Origin: Parcubacteria group bacterium
Lineage (GTDB): Bacteria; Patescibacteriota; Minisyncoccia; Phycocordibacterales; UBA12088
Direction of reading: 5' to 3'
DNA: 8,459 bases
Assembly (NCBI GenBank): GCA_021731325.1
Contig: JAKFXP010000076.1
Coordinates: 1-8,459, forward strand
The first letter of the stretch is position 1. Each line of letters opens with the position of its first letter. Below are positions 1 through 5,768 of the stretch, piece after piece. Both the position numbers and the translations under genes were made by a program. The notes beneath the pieces were generated by a model, which saw only the letters and a list, made by a program, of their open reading frames with translations, was not told the origin of the DNA and ran no database searches.

Positions 1-1
1 C

Positions 2-88
<87 letters not shown>

Positions 89-106
89 GAAATCAAGACC
101 TCAGAC

Positions 107-136
107 ACAACAAAACCCCGCAAGGGGTTTTGTTGT
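107..136. terminator. Bidirectional intrinsic terminator between convergent genes
   Basis: A perfect 13-bp stem (107-119 with 124-136) closes on a GCAA loop, a stable GNRA-type tetraloop. The outer stem is A-rich on one arm and T-rich on the other, so either strand's transcript has a GC-rich inner stem followed by a U-rich 3' side. It lies between the stop of the rightward gene (88) and the stop of the leftward membrane gene (169), and can serve both. Confidence 0.85.
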
Positions 137-168
137 ATGACACTCCTCACACAACGACATAGGACGTT

Positions 169-1782
169 CTATTCTTCTACTTTGTACACTCCCACACGAG
201 GTGAATCATACACCGTATGTAGTATAGGGGAGTCGGTAATATGTTCGTACCGATCCCAATCCCCCGTCTTCAAAAGCACGATGTGCGACACACCCTCTTG
301 TGTTAAAAATGCGCGCTGATCTTCGAGCTGATCGATTTCGTGCACGAGCCGAAACAGGTGTTCATTTCGCACACTCTTTTCAGATTCGAGCAAATATTCG
401 TTGTCAGTATTCTCACCCACCATAACCGGTACCGAAAAAAAGCCAGGTGCGGGATTTGCAACCGGCAGTCCATTGGCAAAATCGAGCGGAAGGTACGCAG
501 CCCAAGGTAATACCAGTACCCGTGTCACCGTCGGGTCTTGGGTAAGGAGTGCGTCAGCTTCGTACCACTCACGGGGATATTCGTGGGGTAGAATCTGCCT
601 CGACATGCCCCAGAACATGGTGCCTGCAGAAAGCAGCACTATAAGGATGAGTACAAGAGTCTCCGGGGTACGAAATCGGTTTGATAGGTGTCGTGTAAGA
701 TATACAAGGCCTAGCGGCGCACACAATGCGTATGAAAATGCAATGATGCCGGTGAGTTTTGCGGTCTCTCGTAGACCAGAAAAGAGAGGGATATGTGCAC
801 GCGCAACATCTATCACCGGTCGCATATACGGACTACCGTAGCCGACGGCGAGGGCAAGTATGGGTACAAACAGTACCACAAGGGTGATGCCGAGTGTATC
901 TCGTTTACGCACGAGCACCCAAGCACCAATACCACTGAGAGCTACGATAACGAGGGGTGCTATATACCACAGGCCAAATACATCGCGGGGAAGTATAACG
1001 TTTTGATTCCAAAACCCGTACAGTGAGAGGGTGGTAGCCCATACCCCAATCGCTGGGTCAGCGAGCGTGGCATACGCCTCAAAATCAGCTTGACCAAAAC
1101 GAGAGAGTGTACCTGAAGGTCCAAAGAACGTCCCAAACCAATACGCATTGGCGACCAATACCAGCACGAGGGCAGCTACACTGGAGAGCAGCAGGGTACG
1201 TATACGAGCAAGGGGTGGGTGCGTGTTGACGAGATGGGTAAGCGCAAATGCGCCACAAAGCCAGGCGCCGATGTATGCAAAATGGAGACTAATAATCGGA
1301 AAGAATGCGTAGCAAAGCACCCAGGCACCAAAGTGCCGAACCGTGGGGGTGTGCAAAAAACGATGGAGGAGTGAAACAGCAAAGGGAAGATATGCATACC
1401 CAAAGAGTACGTGCACATGTCCTCCTGCAAGACGCTCAAAAACCCAGGGGTTACATAGGTACAGCAGACTTGAGAGGACGGCGTACCTGCGAGTGGTATA
1501 GCGCATCGCAAGGAAGTACATCCCGACAGGAATCAAAAAAAGTATGAGGGCGAGAAAAAGCTTTTGGATGAGCGTGGTGCTTACGAGTGTTTGCAGGCCG
1601 GCAAACACAAGCACAAAAGGAAGAGCGGTGCTGGTGCCGTGTGCGCGGTACTCCACGAGGTCGATATGTGGTGACCAGACGTAGTCAGGTAAAAAAATGA
1701 ATCCCGGGGTAAGAAACCAGGGAAGGACAACGGCGGTCGTAAGAAGTATAAAAATAAGCAAGGGAACAAGGTGTATGCGCAT
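169..1782 (-). CDS. Multi-pass membrane protein, GT-C glycosyltransferase-like
   Basis: The protein is 537 aa. It has many hydrophobic segments spread over about residues 1-395 and a soluble C-terminal part of about 140 residues. An N-terminal helix (about 5-24) is followed by a first polar loop, then by an NPWVFERLAGGH motif (111-122) and a FSGLRETAK motif (334-342). These resemble conserved blocks in GT-C-like or PTPS-related (PF10131/YfhO-like) membrane proteins common in CPR bacteria and archaea. Known relatives transfer sugars from lipid-linked donors on the outer membrane face. No clean DxD is seen in the first loop, so catalytic activity is inference. The start is ATG 1782-1780, 11 bases after the stop of the upstream gene and without a good Shine-Dalgarno site, so it is probably co-transcribed and perhaps translationally coupled. 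The gene ends into the shared terminator at 107-136. Confidence 0.8.
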   Translation of the reverse strand: MRIHLVPLLIFILLTTAVVLPWFLTPGFIFLPDYVWSPHIDLVEYRAHGTSTALPFVLVFAGLQTLVSTTLIQKLFLALILFLIPVGMYFLAMRYTTRRYAVLSSLLYLCNPWVFERLAGGHVHVLFGYAYLPFAVSLLHRFLHTPTVRHFGAWVLCYAFFPIISLHFAYIGAWLCGAFALTHLVNTHPPLARIRTLLLSSVAALVLVLVANAYWFGTFFGPSGTLSRFGQADFEAYATLADPAIGVWATTLSLYGFWNQNVILPRDVFGLWYIAPLVIVALSGIGAWVLVRKRDTLGITLVVLFVPILALAVGYGSPYMRPVIDVARAHIPLFSGLRETAKLTGIIAFSYALCAPLGLVYLTRHLSNRFRTPETLVLILIVLLSAGTMFWGMSRQILPHEYPREWYEADALLTQDPTVTRVLVLPWAAYLPLDFANGLPVANPAPGFFSVPVMVGENTDNEYLLESEKSVRNEHLFRLVHEIDQLEDQRAFLTQEGVSHIVLLKTGDWDRYEHITDSPILHTVYDSPRVGVYKVEE

Positions 1783-1793
1783 ATCGTACGAGA

Positions 1794-2414
1794 CTAATGT
1801 GAAGGACGAACCCGTATTGTTCGACGCACCACCACCACCCCATCTCCGACCATCGGTACACCTGGGCGGGGTGTGGGTGAGCCGTGGAGTGGTGGACGAG
1901 GTAATTCAGGGATAATAAGTACGTGCGGAGGGGGTGGTACTGATGCGTGTGGCTTGCTTGGGCGAAGGGTATGGAGATCGTCCCACTCCTCGCGAGGGTC
2001 TGATTCGCTCGGTTGGCTTCGACCATCTCGAATCATATCTATCACCTGCTTCACGACACCAATCACTAGAAAAAAGTACACCCATACTGCAACCTCTTCA
2101 GCACCCATCTCACCAAATGCAAAACCTTTTTCAGCAAGAAAAAGGAGGAGGGGAATGGTGAATAGACCGGCAAGTGCGCACCCGATCGAAATCCGGGCGT
2201 CGAGGTTAAAATAAAAAATCCACGCAGTAAACACCCAAAAAAAGATATCATCCAACCCCAATTCGGTGTAGGTGCGAAGTGCAATGCCAAGCGCAAGAAG
2301 GAGTGCAATACCTACCCAATCCCAAAACCGAGCAGTGCGGATACGGCGAAAAAACCAGCCAACAACGTGGCCGATATCGCGCGGAGTAAAGGCGTATTCG
2401 GATAGGTGGGGCAT
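1794..2414 (-). CDS. Hypothetical four-helix membrane protein with Pro-rich cytoplasmic tail
   Basis: The protein is 206 aa and its family is not recognised. Four hydrophobic segments are seen near residues 31-49, 56-72, 75-95 and 105-127. After that the chain becomes charged (about 128-150), then Pro- and Val-rich (about 150-206), with PPPP and several Pro-Arg/His stretches, and ends in a basic segment. The N-terminus carries an Arg cluster (FFRRIRTARF) just before the first helix, which suggests a cytoplasmic N-terminus. It is the first gene of a leftward pair and the GT-C-like gene follows after 11 bases, so a role in the same envelope or glycosylation pathway is plausible but unproven. 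No convincing -35/-10 pair or Shine-Dalgarno site is seen before ATG 2414-2412. Confidence 0.7.
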   Translation of the reverse strand: MPHLSEYAFTPRDIGHVVGWFFRRIRTARFWDWVGIALLLALGIALRTYTELGLDDIFFWVFTAWIFYFNLDARISIGCALAGLFTIPLLLFLAEKGFAFGEMGAEEVAVWVYFFLVIGVVKQVIDMIRDGRSQPSESDPREEWDDLHTLRPSKPHASVPPPPHVLIIPELPRPPLHGSPTPRPGVPMVGDGVVVVRRTIRVRPSH

Positions 2415-2497
2415 GTATAGATAAGCTTAGCACAGGAGCGCAAAAATTGACAGAACGACACACTTGTTCCGTAACTACTTCTCCACTGCATAAAAGT

Positions 2498-2525
2498 TTG
2501 ACATATCTTGGTGGAGGAGTACTAT
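2498..2525 (+). promoter_or_regulatory. Strong sigma70-type promoter of a short transcript
   Basis: A perfect TTGACA (2498-2503) and TACTAT (2520-2525) are separated by 16 bases; ACTATA one base later gives 17. The expected start is about 2532. The only structure downstream before the terminator at 2592-2618 is a hairpin-rich non-coding stretch. Confidence 0.65.
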
Positions 2526-2531
2526 ATAGAG

Positions 2532-2618
2532 AGTTCATTCAGTTCATTTCGAGCCTACGGGCACATTGGGCCATCAGGCCTCCCAATTCCCAAACCTTCT
2601 ACATGTAGAAGGTTTTTT
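2532..2618 (+). ncRNA. Candidate small RNA, about 85 nt, three hairpins
   Basis: The unit runs from the predicted start of a consensus promoter to the T-run of an intrinsic terminator and holds no ORF of note. It contains GCC-TACG-GGC (2553-2562), a small stem with a UNCG-class loop. Next is ATTGGG/CCCAAT (2565-2570 with 2582-2587), with an inner CC/GG pair, an ATCA loop and a three-base bulge. The terminator hairpin follows. The first 20 bases are unstructured and pyrimidine-rich, a possible pairing region. It does not match tRNA, SRP or 6S RNA as far as I can see. It could alternatively be an attenuated leader of the lipoprotein gene, but that gene has its own promoter beyond the terminator. 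Confidence 0.5.
2592..2618 (+). terminator. Intrinsic terminator of the candidate small RNA
   Basis: A perfect 24-base palindrome (2592-2615) forms a 10-bp stem with a CATG loop, and six T (2613-2618) run out of its 3' arm. It isolates the short unit from the lipoprotein gene downstream. Confidence 0.8.
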
Positions 2619-2640
2619 ATATACCCACATACGGATGTAC

Positions 2641-2668
2641 TTGACTAATATATAATTTATTATATAAC
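2641..2668 (+). promoter_or_regulatory. Promoter of the small lipoprotein gene
   Basis: TTGACT (2641-2646) and TATAAC (2663-2668) are 16 bases apart in a very AT-rich stretch. A start near 2675 gives a leader of about 44 bases. That leader opens with a small stem, AGCGTC 2678-2683 with GACGCT 2693-2698, which may protect the 5' end, and then carries the Shine-Dalgarno site AGAGGAG (2707-2713). Confidence 0.6.
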
Positions 2669-2718
2669 ATACCTTAGAGCGTCGCATCCCGTGACGCTGT
2701 GTTGAGAGAGGAGAGAGT

Positions 2719-3096
2719 ATGAAAACATGTCTGAGTGTTTTGGTGATACTAGGGTGTTTGACCGGTTGCGTGCCTATGATGTTGGCACAATCACCGACGA
2801 CCACTGTTGAAAGTATCAAAACAGGCGAATTAGTATCAAAGAAAATGCGGGACACCTGTCCCGACATTGTGCAGAGCTGTCGAACGACAGCGATGACTGA
2901 GGTACAAAAATCAACTGCTGGACAATTGCCTCGTTTTCGAGGGAATCAAGACAGCTTTGATCAGTTATTCATGGCCTGTGTACGCGATCGTGAAAAGGAT
3001 TGCGACCAAAAAAACCAGATAAGTGAAGCTGCTATAGCAAAACCGGATACCGACACGCCGTCCCAAAAACGGAGGATGTCAAGAAGACGGAGATAA
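2719..3096 (+). CDS. Small secreted lipoprotein with four patterned cysteines
   Basis: The protein is 125 aa and its family is not recognised. A short signal peptide ends in a lipobox, LTGC (residues 14-17), so Cys17 would be lipidated and the protein anchored to the cell surface. The mature part has four Cys at 47, 54, 87 and 95, arranged CX6C...CX7C, which suits a disulfide-linked helical hairpin. The chain ends in a strongly basic tail, RRMSRRRR. The start is fixed by AGAGGAG five bases before ATG, the only clear Shine-Dalgarno site in the window. The gene has its own promoter (2641-2668) and terminator (3117-3147), so it is monocistronic. Function is unknown; the basic end might bind nucleic acid or an anionic surface polymer (inference). 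Confidence 0.75.
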   Translation: MKTCLSVLVILGCLTGCVPMMLAQSPTTTVESIKTGELVSKKMRDTCPDIVQSCRTTAMTEVQKSTAGQLPRFRGNQDSFDQLFMACVRDREKDCDQKNQISEAAIAKPDTDTPSQKRRMSRRRR

Positions 3097-3116
3097 CGTA
3101 TCCGTAAGTAATATAG

Positions 3117-3147
3117 ACCGCGCTCAGAATATCGAGCGCGGTTTTTT
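3117..3147 (+). terminator. Intrinsic terminator after the lipoprotein gene
   Basis: A GC-rich 9-bp stem (3117-3125 with 3134-3142) has an 8-base loop, and six T run from 3142 to 3147. It lies 20 bases after the stop codon. Confidence 0.9.
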
Positions 3148-3149
3148 CA

Positions 3150-3415
3150 TCAACTACTACCTATATCGGTCACCCTCGGTGTGTACGAGCTTATTGGTGG
3201 GGTGAAAGAATGATGCCCTCTCACCGTCAAAAAAGTAGTGGATAGTATGTAGGAGTGGCTGAACAATCGCCCTCGCAAGCGGCGATAAAGCACAGTGAAA
3301 GATCCGAAGGGGTTGGAAGCTGGTACGGCGGATACTATAACAATGTAGTTTGCGTCGCCATGCAAGAGTTTATTCTAGATGAACAAGTGCTCTTGTCTCC
3401 TGCATACTGTCCGCA
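3150..3415. other. Intergenic region without a convincing gene
   Basis: No supported coding frame is present; the reverse-strand frame at 3150-3365 has no family likeness or start signal. A stem ATCGCC/GGCGAT (3266-3271 with 3281-3286) is visible. A promoter-like TTGGAA (3313-3318), 17 bases, TATAAC (3336-3341) could start a transcript near 3348. A further stem CAAGAG/CTCTTG lies near 3363-3395. This could be a second upstream promoter for hicBA or a remnant of a lost gene. Confidence 0.4.
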
Positions 3416-3444
3416 TTGAAATTGTGTGGTACGTAGGGTACTAT
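3416..3444 (+). promoter_or_regulatory. hicBA promoter, leaderless geometry, with possible operator
   Basis: TTGAAA (3416-3421), 17 bases, TACTAT (3439-3444). Seven bases then separate the -10 from the hicB ATG, so transcription should start at or next to the start codon. An imperfect inverted repeat, TGGTAC (3427-3432) and GTACTA (3438-3443) with one mismatch, covers the -10 and could be a HicB operator; that part is weaker. Confidence 0.65.
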
Positions 3445-3451
3445 TGCGAGT

Positions 3452-3706
3452 ATGGAAGACAAGGTTCTACAGTACAACGTTATTTTTACCCCTGAGCCGG
3501 AAGGTGGTTTTACCGCCCACGTACCTTCACTGCCTGGGTGTGTGAGTTATGGAAAAGATATTACCGAAGCAAAATCAATGATTATTGATGCGATTGAGGG
3601 GTATGTAGCCTCACTAAAAAAACACCACGAACCAATCCCGTCAGACGAAGAAAACTATGTGAGTCTCGTTTCTCTCCCCAGAGATTTGAAGATGAAACAT
3701 GCCTAA
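3452..3706 (+). CDS. hicB: HicB-family antitoxin
   Basis: The protein is 84 aa. It has the HicB/UPF0150 fold pattern: YNVIFTPEPEGGFTAHVPSL (residues 8-27), then PGCVSYGKDITEA and a helix, MIIDAIEGYVASLKK (43-57), ending with the typical PIPSDEE. HicB binds and neutralises HicA, and the complex commonly represses its own promoter. No separate ribbon-helix-helix or HTH tail is visible; the protein is short and stops after about 25 residues beyond the core. The order is antitoxin first, with an 8-base overlap with hicA, which favours coupled translation. There is no Shine-Dalgarno site, and the -10 box ends 7 bases before ATG. Confidence 0.88.
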   Translation: MEDKVLQYNVIFTPEPEGGFTAHVPSLPGCVSYGKDITEAKSMIIDAIEGYVASLKKHHEPIPSDEENYVSLVSLPRDLKMKHA

Positions 3707-3920
3707 GCTACCTGTACTGACTTCAAAAAAAGTGCTCAGCATCCTCCAAGGTAATGGTTTTGACATAGATCATACGACAGGTAGTCACTATATACTATAC
3801 AACCCACGTTCTCAAAAGCGTGTGACGTTGCCGTACCATACTAAAGACCTACCAAAAGGTACATTACTCTCAATTATCAAATCGAGTGGAGTTTCAAGAG
3901 GTGATTTCAAGGAGTGGTAG
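3699..3920 (+). CDS. hicA: HicA-family mRNA interferase toxin
   Basis: The protein is 73 aa, a usual HicA length. It follows the YcfA/HicA double-stranded-RNA-binding fold: LTSKKVLSILQGNGFDIDHTTGSHYILY (residues 7-34) with the conserved GSH motif, whose His30 is the expected catalytic residue. Then come LPYHTKDLPKGTLLSIIKSSGVS (44-66) and DFKEW at the end. Members cleave mRNA and slow growth until HicB binds them. ATG 3699 lies inside the last codons of hicB, with no strong Shine-Dalgarno site, so translation is probably coupled. All family-typical residues seem intact, so the toxin should be functional. No terminator is recognised downstream; repeat copy R1 begins about 50 bases after the stop. 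Confidence 0.9.
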   Translation: MPKLPVLTSKKVLSILQGNGFDIDHTTGSHYILYNPRSQKRVTLPYHTKDLPKGTLLSIIKSSGVSRGDFKEW

Positions 3921-3972
3921 TAAAGAAGTGGCTGTTGCTCTGGAAGACATACATTTCTAAGAGATGGTTTTG

Positions 3973-4131
3973 CGTCGTCGTACAAAGTCATAGACCAAGT
4001 ACCCAGTACAGCCGAGGAGGGTAGTGTCCCAAGCGTTTTTGCAAAACGCAGGGATAAACCGGAGATGATGGAGTATGAGTATACGCTCGCCACTCATTCT
4101 CATACTAGATACTCATACTCCGTAGGGGAGT
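3973..4131. repeat. Repeat copy R1 (left block, hairpins)
   Basis: The left block (3973-4023) aligns without gaps to R4 at 7362-7412, with 43 of 51 bases equal by my count, and more loosely to the left blocks of R2 and R3. It is followed by a private stem, GCGTTTT/AAAACGC (4033-4039 with 4043-4049), flanked by TCCC and GGGA. The main inverted repeat is 13 bp (4070-4082 with 4109-4121). Its loop reads gtatacgctcgcc (4079-4091), the same orientation as R2. Compared with R2, the left arm has lost an 11- to 13-base piece between two copies of gtatgagtat. A small second hairpin, ACTCC/GGAGT, closes the unit (4117-4131). Confidence 0.8.
4027..4054. repeat. Perfect hairpin inside R1
   Basis: A 7-bp stem (4033-4039 with 4043-4049), loop TGC, is nested within TCCC (4027-4030) and GGGA (4051-4054). 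No T-run follows the whole structure, so it is unlikely to be a standard terminator. It is absent from R2 and R3. Confidence 0.55.
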
Positions 4132-4222
4132 GAGTAGAACTCGTCCGCAAATTATATGGTGACTGTCCCCTTTCGCCCTTTCTCCTAGGTCAATCAATTG
4201 TCTCCCTAATTCCCACTTACAA

Positions 4223-4519
4223 TCACACCGCAAACGTTGGTATCATCAAAAGGATGCGCTTGCCGTTTTTTGCAGTCTCGGTTTCTAGATCGAAACGTGT
4301 CTGTAGGTTGAGCCAAAACTGTGGTGTGGTGCCAAAGTATCGTGCAAGCCGTAGCGCCGTGTCAGCGGTAATAGACCGGGTACCATGTACAATCTCATTG
4401 ATACGTCGCGCCGACACCACTATGTCTTTTGCAAGCCGGTATTGGCTCACCCCAAGAGGTTTGAGGAATTCCTCATAGAGTATCTCGCCAGGGTGGATGG
4501 GTGTAATTACTTTGGTCAT
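4223..4519 (-). CDS. higA: HigA/VapI-family XRE antitoxin
   Basis: The protein is 98 aa, typical for HigA. It begins with the family's characteristic ITPIHPGEILYEEFLKPLG (residues 5-23). An XRE helix-turn-helix follows over about 24-62 (SQYRLAKDIVVSARRINEIVHG). After that comes the motif TTPQFWLNLQTRFDLE (64-79), which in this family borders the toxin-binding helix. HigA neutralises HigB and usually represses the higBA operon. It is the second gene, 13 bases after the higB stop, in the usual toxin-first order. ATG 4519-4517 has no Shine-Dalgarno site. The protein's natural operator is probably the palindrome at 4829-4847. Confidence 0.92.
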   Translation of the reverse strand: MTKVITPIHPGEILYEEFLKPLGVSQYRLAKDIVVSARRINEIVHGTRSITADTALRLARYFGTTPQFWLNLQTRFDLETETAKNGKRILLMIPTFAV

Positions 4520-4532
4520 AGGTTAAAAATAG

Positions 4533-4814
4533 TTAATGATAGTCCACAATCTCGACATCATACGCGTTGCCATCACGGAACGTAAAACATATGCGCCATT
4601 GTTCATTGATGCGTATGCTGTACATCCCTTGTCGATCACCTACAAGACGCTCCAATCGGTTACCTGGTGGCACGCGCAGATCTTCGGGTGTCGTAGCAGC
4701 ATCGAGCATGAGAAGTTTTCGCAGTGCGATGCGGTGCAATGTGGGCGGAAACATACGCACGCGCTCCCGCAAAAACAGCTGCTCAGTTTCTTCTGTGCTG
4801 AATGAACGAATCAT
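4533..4814 (-). CDS. higB: HigB-family toxin (RelE/ParE superfamily mRNA interferase)
   Basis: The protein is 93 aa from ATG 4814-4812, the usual HigB size. Typical elements are MIRSF at the start, a two-helix region with LRKLLMLDAATTPEDLRVPPGNRLERL (about 31-57), GMYSIRINEQWRICFTF (63-79) and DVEIVDYH at the end. HigB cleaves ribosome-bound mRNA. A longer frame exists back to 4898, but the extra 28 residues have no family likeness and would run through the promoter and operator, so the internal ATG is chosen. It is the first gene of the operon with higA. The -10 box is 12 bases upstream, leaving a leader of only about five bases. Confidence 0.92.
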   Translation of the reverse strand: MIRSFSTEETEQLFLRERVRMFPPTLHRIALRKLLMLDAATTPEDLRVPPGNRLERLVGDRQGMYSIRINEQWRICFTFRDGNAYDVEIVDYH

Positions 4815-4826
4815 GCTCGTAGAGAT

Positions 4827-4856
4827 ATAGTAACGCAAGGCGTTACTACTTGTCAA
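4827..4856 (-). promoter_or_regulatory. higBA promoter
   Basis: On the minus strand there is a perfect TTGACA (4856-4851), an 18-base spacer and TACTAT (4832-4827). Transcription should begin near 4820, giving a leader of roughly five bases before higB. Confidence 0.7.
4829..4847. promoter_or_regulatory. Probable HigA operator palindrome
   Basis: Perfect 8-bp inverted repeats, AGTAACGC and GCGTTACT, are separated by three bases. The site fills most of the -35/-10 spacer and overlaps the -10 of higBA, where an XRE repressor would block RNA polymerase. Binding by HigA is inferred from position and family habit. Confidence 0.75.
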
Positions 4857-4899
4857 GTGTGCGAGCGAGTCCCTCGTTCCTAGTAGCGGAGAGCGCAAC

Positions 4900-5015
4900 A
4901 GTTGTGACGATAGACGAAGTCTGAAAGTTTATAAAGTTCGTAAAGTCGAACGTTACGCATCCGAACTTTCTACTTGATGAACGTTACGAACTTTTAACTT
5001 CCTTCGTCGCACAGT
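4900..5015. other. Intergenic region with nested inverted and direct repeats
   Basis: No gene is seen. An 11-bp perfect inverted repeat, aaagttcgtaa (4933-4943) and ttacgaacttt (4984-4994), encloses an interrupted third version, ttacg-catcc-gaacttt (4953-4969). The stretch gaacgttacg occurs twice. It contains one copy of the 21-bp direct repeat shared with 6352-6372. Confidence 0.5.
4952..4972. repeat. 21-bp direct repeat, copy 1
   Basis: This is identical over 21 bases to 6352-6372. Both copies lie upstream of a large repeat unit (R2 or R3), and each is preceded by a gaaagtt-like sequence. Confidence 0.75.
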
Positions 5016-5140
5016 GTCGTATCCGAGATACCCGATACACCCGACGAGCGTGGTGCCGAAGGGATGAAGTATGAGTATCTAGTATGAGTATACGCTCGCC
5101 ACTCATCCTCATACTAGATACTCATACCCGTACGAACGGG
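5016..5140. repeat. Repeat copy R2 (left block plus two hairpins)
   Basis: The left block 5016-5069 matches R3 6546-6599 with 3 differences in 54. The main hairpin has perfect 20-bp arms, 5069-5088 with 5108-5127, and a 19-base centre. The loop core gtatacgctcgcc is at 5088-5100. A second hairpin, CCCGT-acga-ACGGG (5127-5140), takes the place of the ACTCC/GGAGT stem of R1 and R3. The bases differ but pairing is kept. Confidence 0.85.
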
Positions 5141-5201
5141 GAAGTGATTACGATACACGAAACGTCAATACACTGTACGTACCCCCGTTTCCCACAGGTG
5201 C

Positions 5202-5230
5202 TTGACCCATTCCGACGGTAGGTGTAGTAT
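5202..5230 (+). promoter_or_regulatory. Sigma70-type promoter upstream of a short structured leader
   Basis: TTGACC (5202-5207), 17 bases, TAGTAT (5225-5230), with an expected start near 5237. It lies about 90 bases before the NYN gene, separated from it by a terminator-like hairpin. Confidence 0.5.
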
Positions 5231-5236
5231 AGGCGC

Positions 5237-5306
5237 ATACCTCCTGTCGCCTCGGTGGCAGGACGCGAAACCGCAACCCTTGTGTTGCGGTTTCTGCATT
5301 TCTTTT
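5237..5306 (+). ncRNA. Candidate short RNA or attenuated leader
   Basis: Between the promoter at 5202-5230 and the NYN gene lie two hairpins. The first is TCCTG/CAGGA (5242-5263), with an inner CC/GG. The second is a 10-bp stem, 5268-5277 with 5284-5293, followed by a T-rich but interrupted tail (to 5306). It may be an independent small RNA or an attenuator for the NYN gene. A separate -10 just before that gene argues for the first option. Confidence 0.35.
5268..5306 (+). terminator. Terminator-like hairpin before the NYN gene
   Basis: A perfect 10-bp stem with a 6-base loop is followed by a tail in which T-runs are broken by CTGCA. Its 3' arm contains TTGCGG (5285-5290), which can also serve as the -35 of the next promoter. 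Confidence 0.5.
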
Positions 5307-5313
5307 ATACTAT
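5285..5313 (+). promoter_or_regulatory. Leaderless promoter of the NYN-domain gene
   Basis: TTGCGG (5285-5290), 17 bases, TACTAT (5308-5313), then seven bases to ATG 5321. The geometry equals that of hicB. Confidence 0.5.
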
Positions 5314-5320
5314 AAAAAGT

Positions 5321-5728
5321 ATGCGTATTGTTGTGTACATTGATGGATTCAACGTCTACTACGGTTCACTCAAGAATTCTCCTTACAAATGGCTCGATGT
5401 TTCAAGATTAGGAGAATTTCTATTTCCCAAGGATACCATTGCAAAAATAAAGTACTTTACAGCCCCAGTGAAGGTTCGTGCAAATGACGCCGATGTAGAT
5501 AAGCCGAATAGACAACAAATCTATCTACGGGCTCTCCGCACAATCCCACATCTCGAAATTTTCGAAGGAAACTTTTTGACACACCCCGTCATGATGAAAA
5601 ATGCTGATGGGCAGGGATTCACAAAGGTCATTAAAACAGAAGAAAAGGGGACGGACGTAAACATAGCAACACATCTCGTCAACGATGCTCACAACAAACT
5701 GTACGTATCGCCGATTCCCTTTTCCTAA
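5321..5728 (+). pseudogene. Truncated NYN-domain (LabA/DUF88-like) nuclease
   Basis: The protein is 135 aa from ATG 5321. It begins MRIVVYIDGFNVYYG, the first strand and acidic site (Asp8) of NYN/PIN-like nucleases. It continues with an RQQIYLRAL helix and reaches the family motif KGTDVNIATHLVNDA (109-123, Asp112). It should then continue with a core strand and an acidic SND.D-type motif, but instead seven unrelated residues lead to TAA. About the last third of the domain is missing and I see no continuation in other frames before the next promoter at 5734. This fits a deletion joined to the next module. The intact family is thought to act on RNA; this product probably cannot. An upstream in-frame ATG at 5255 is rejected because that stretch is the hairpin leader. 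It could still be expressed from the TACTAT box 7 bases upstream. Confidence 0.75.
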
Positions 5729-5733
5729 TACAA

Positions 5734-5760
5734 TTGACACGCGCAGTATAATCATATAAT
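5734..5760 (+). promoter_or_regulatory. Promoter of the AbrB-RelE-type module
   Basis: A perfect TTGACA (5734-5739) and TATAAT (5755-5760) are 15 bases apart; TAATAT (5757-5762) gives 17. Eight bases separate TATAAT from ATG 5769, again predicting a start at the initiation codon. Confidence 0.65.
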
Positions 5761-5768
5761 ATGAATAT

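Noticed and set aside
401..841. Rightward frame of 146 aa within the GT-C-like gene
   Set aside because: Its composition is that of an antisense shadow and there is no initiation signal; the opposite strand has a convincing membrane protein.
3150..3365. Leftward frame of 71 aa in the gap before hicBA
   Set aside because: No family likeness, no promoter or ribosome-binding site, and it starts inside a promoter-like stem region.
4158..4178. GGTGACTGTCCCC-type sequence recalling dispersed repeats of other bacteria
   Set aside because: Only one short copy is in the window and no paired inverted partner is seen, so it cannot be supported as an element here.
4533..4898. Longer HigB starting at 4898
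   Set aside because: The 28 extra residues run through the -35, operator and -10 and do not resemble the family; ATG 4814 gives a normal HigB.
5255..5320. N-terminal extension of the NYN protein
   Set aside because: The stretch encodes the hairpin leader; the family start MRIVVYIDGFN is at 5321, with a -10 box seven bases before it.
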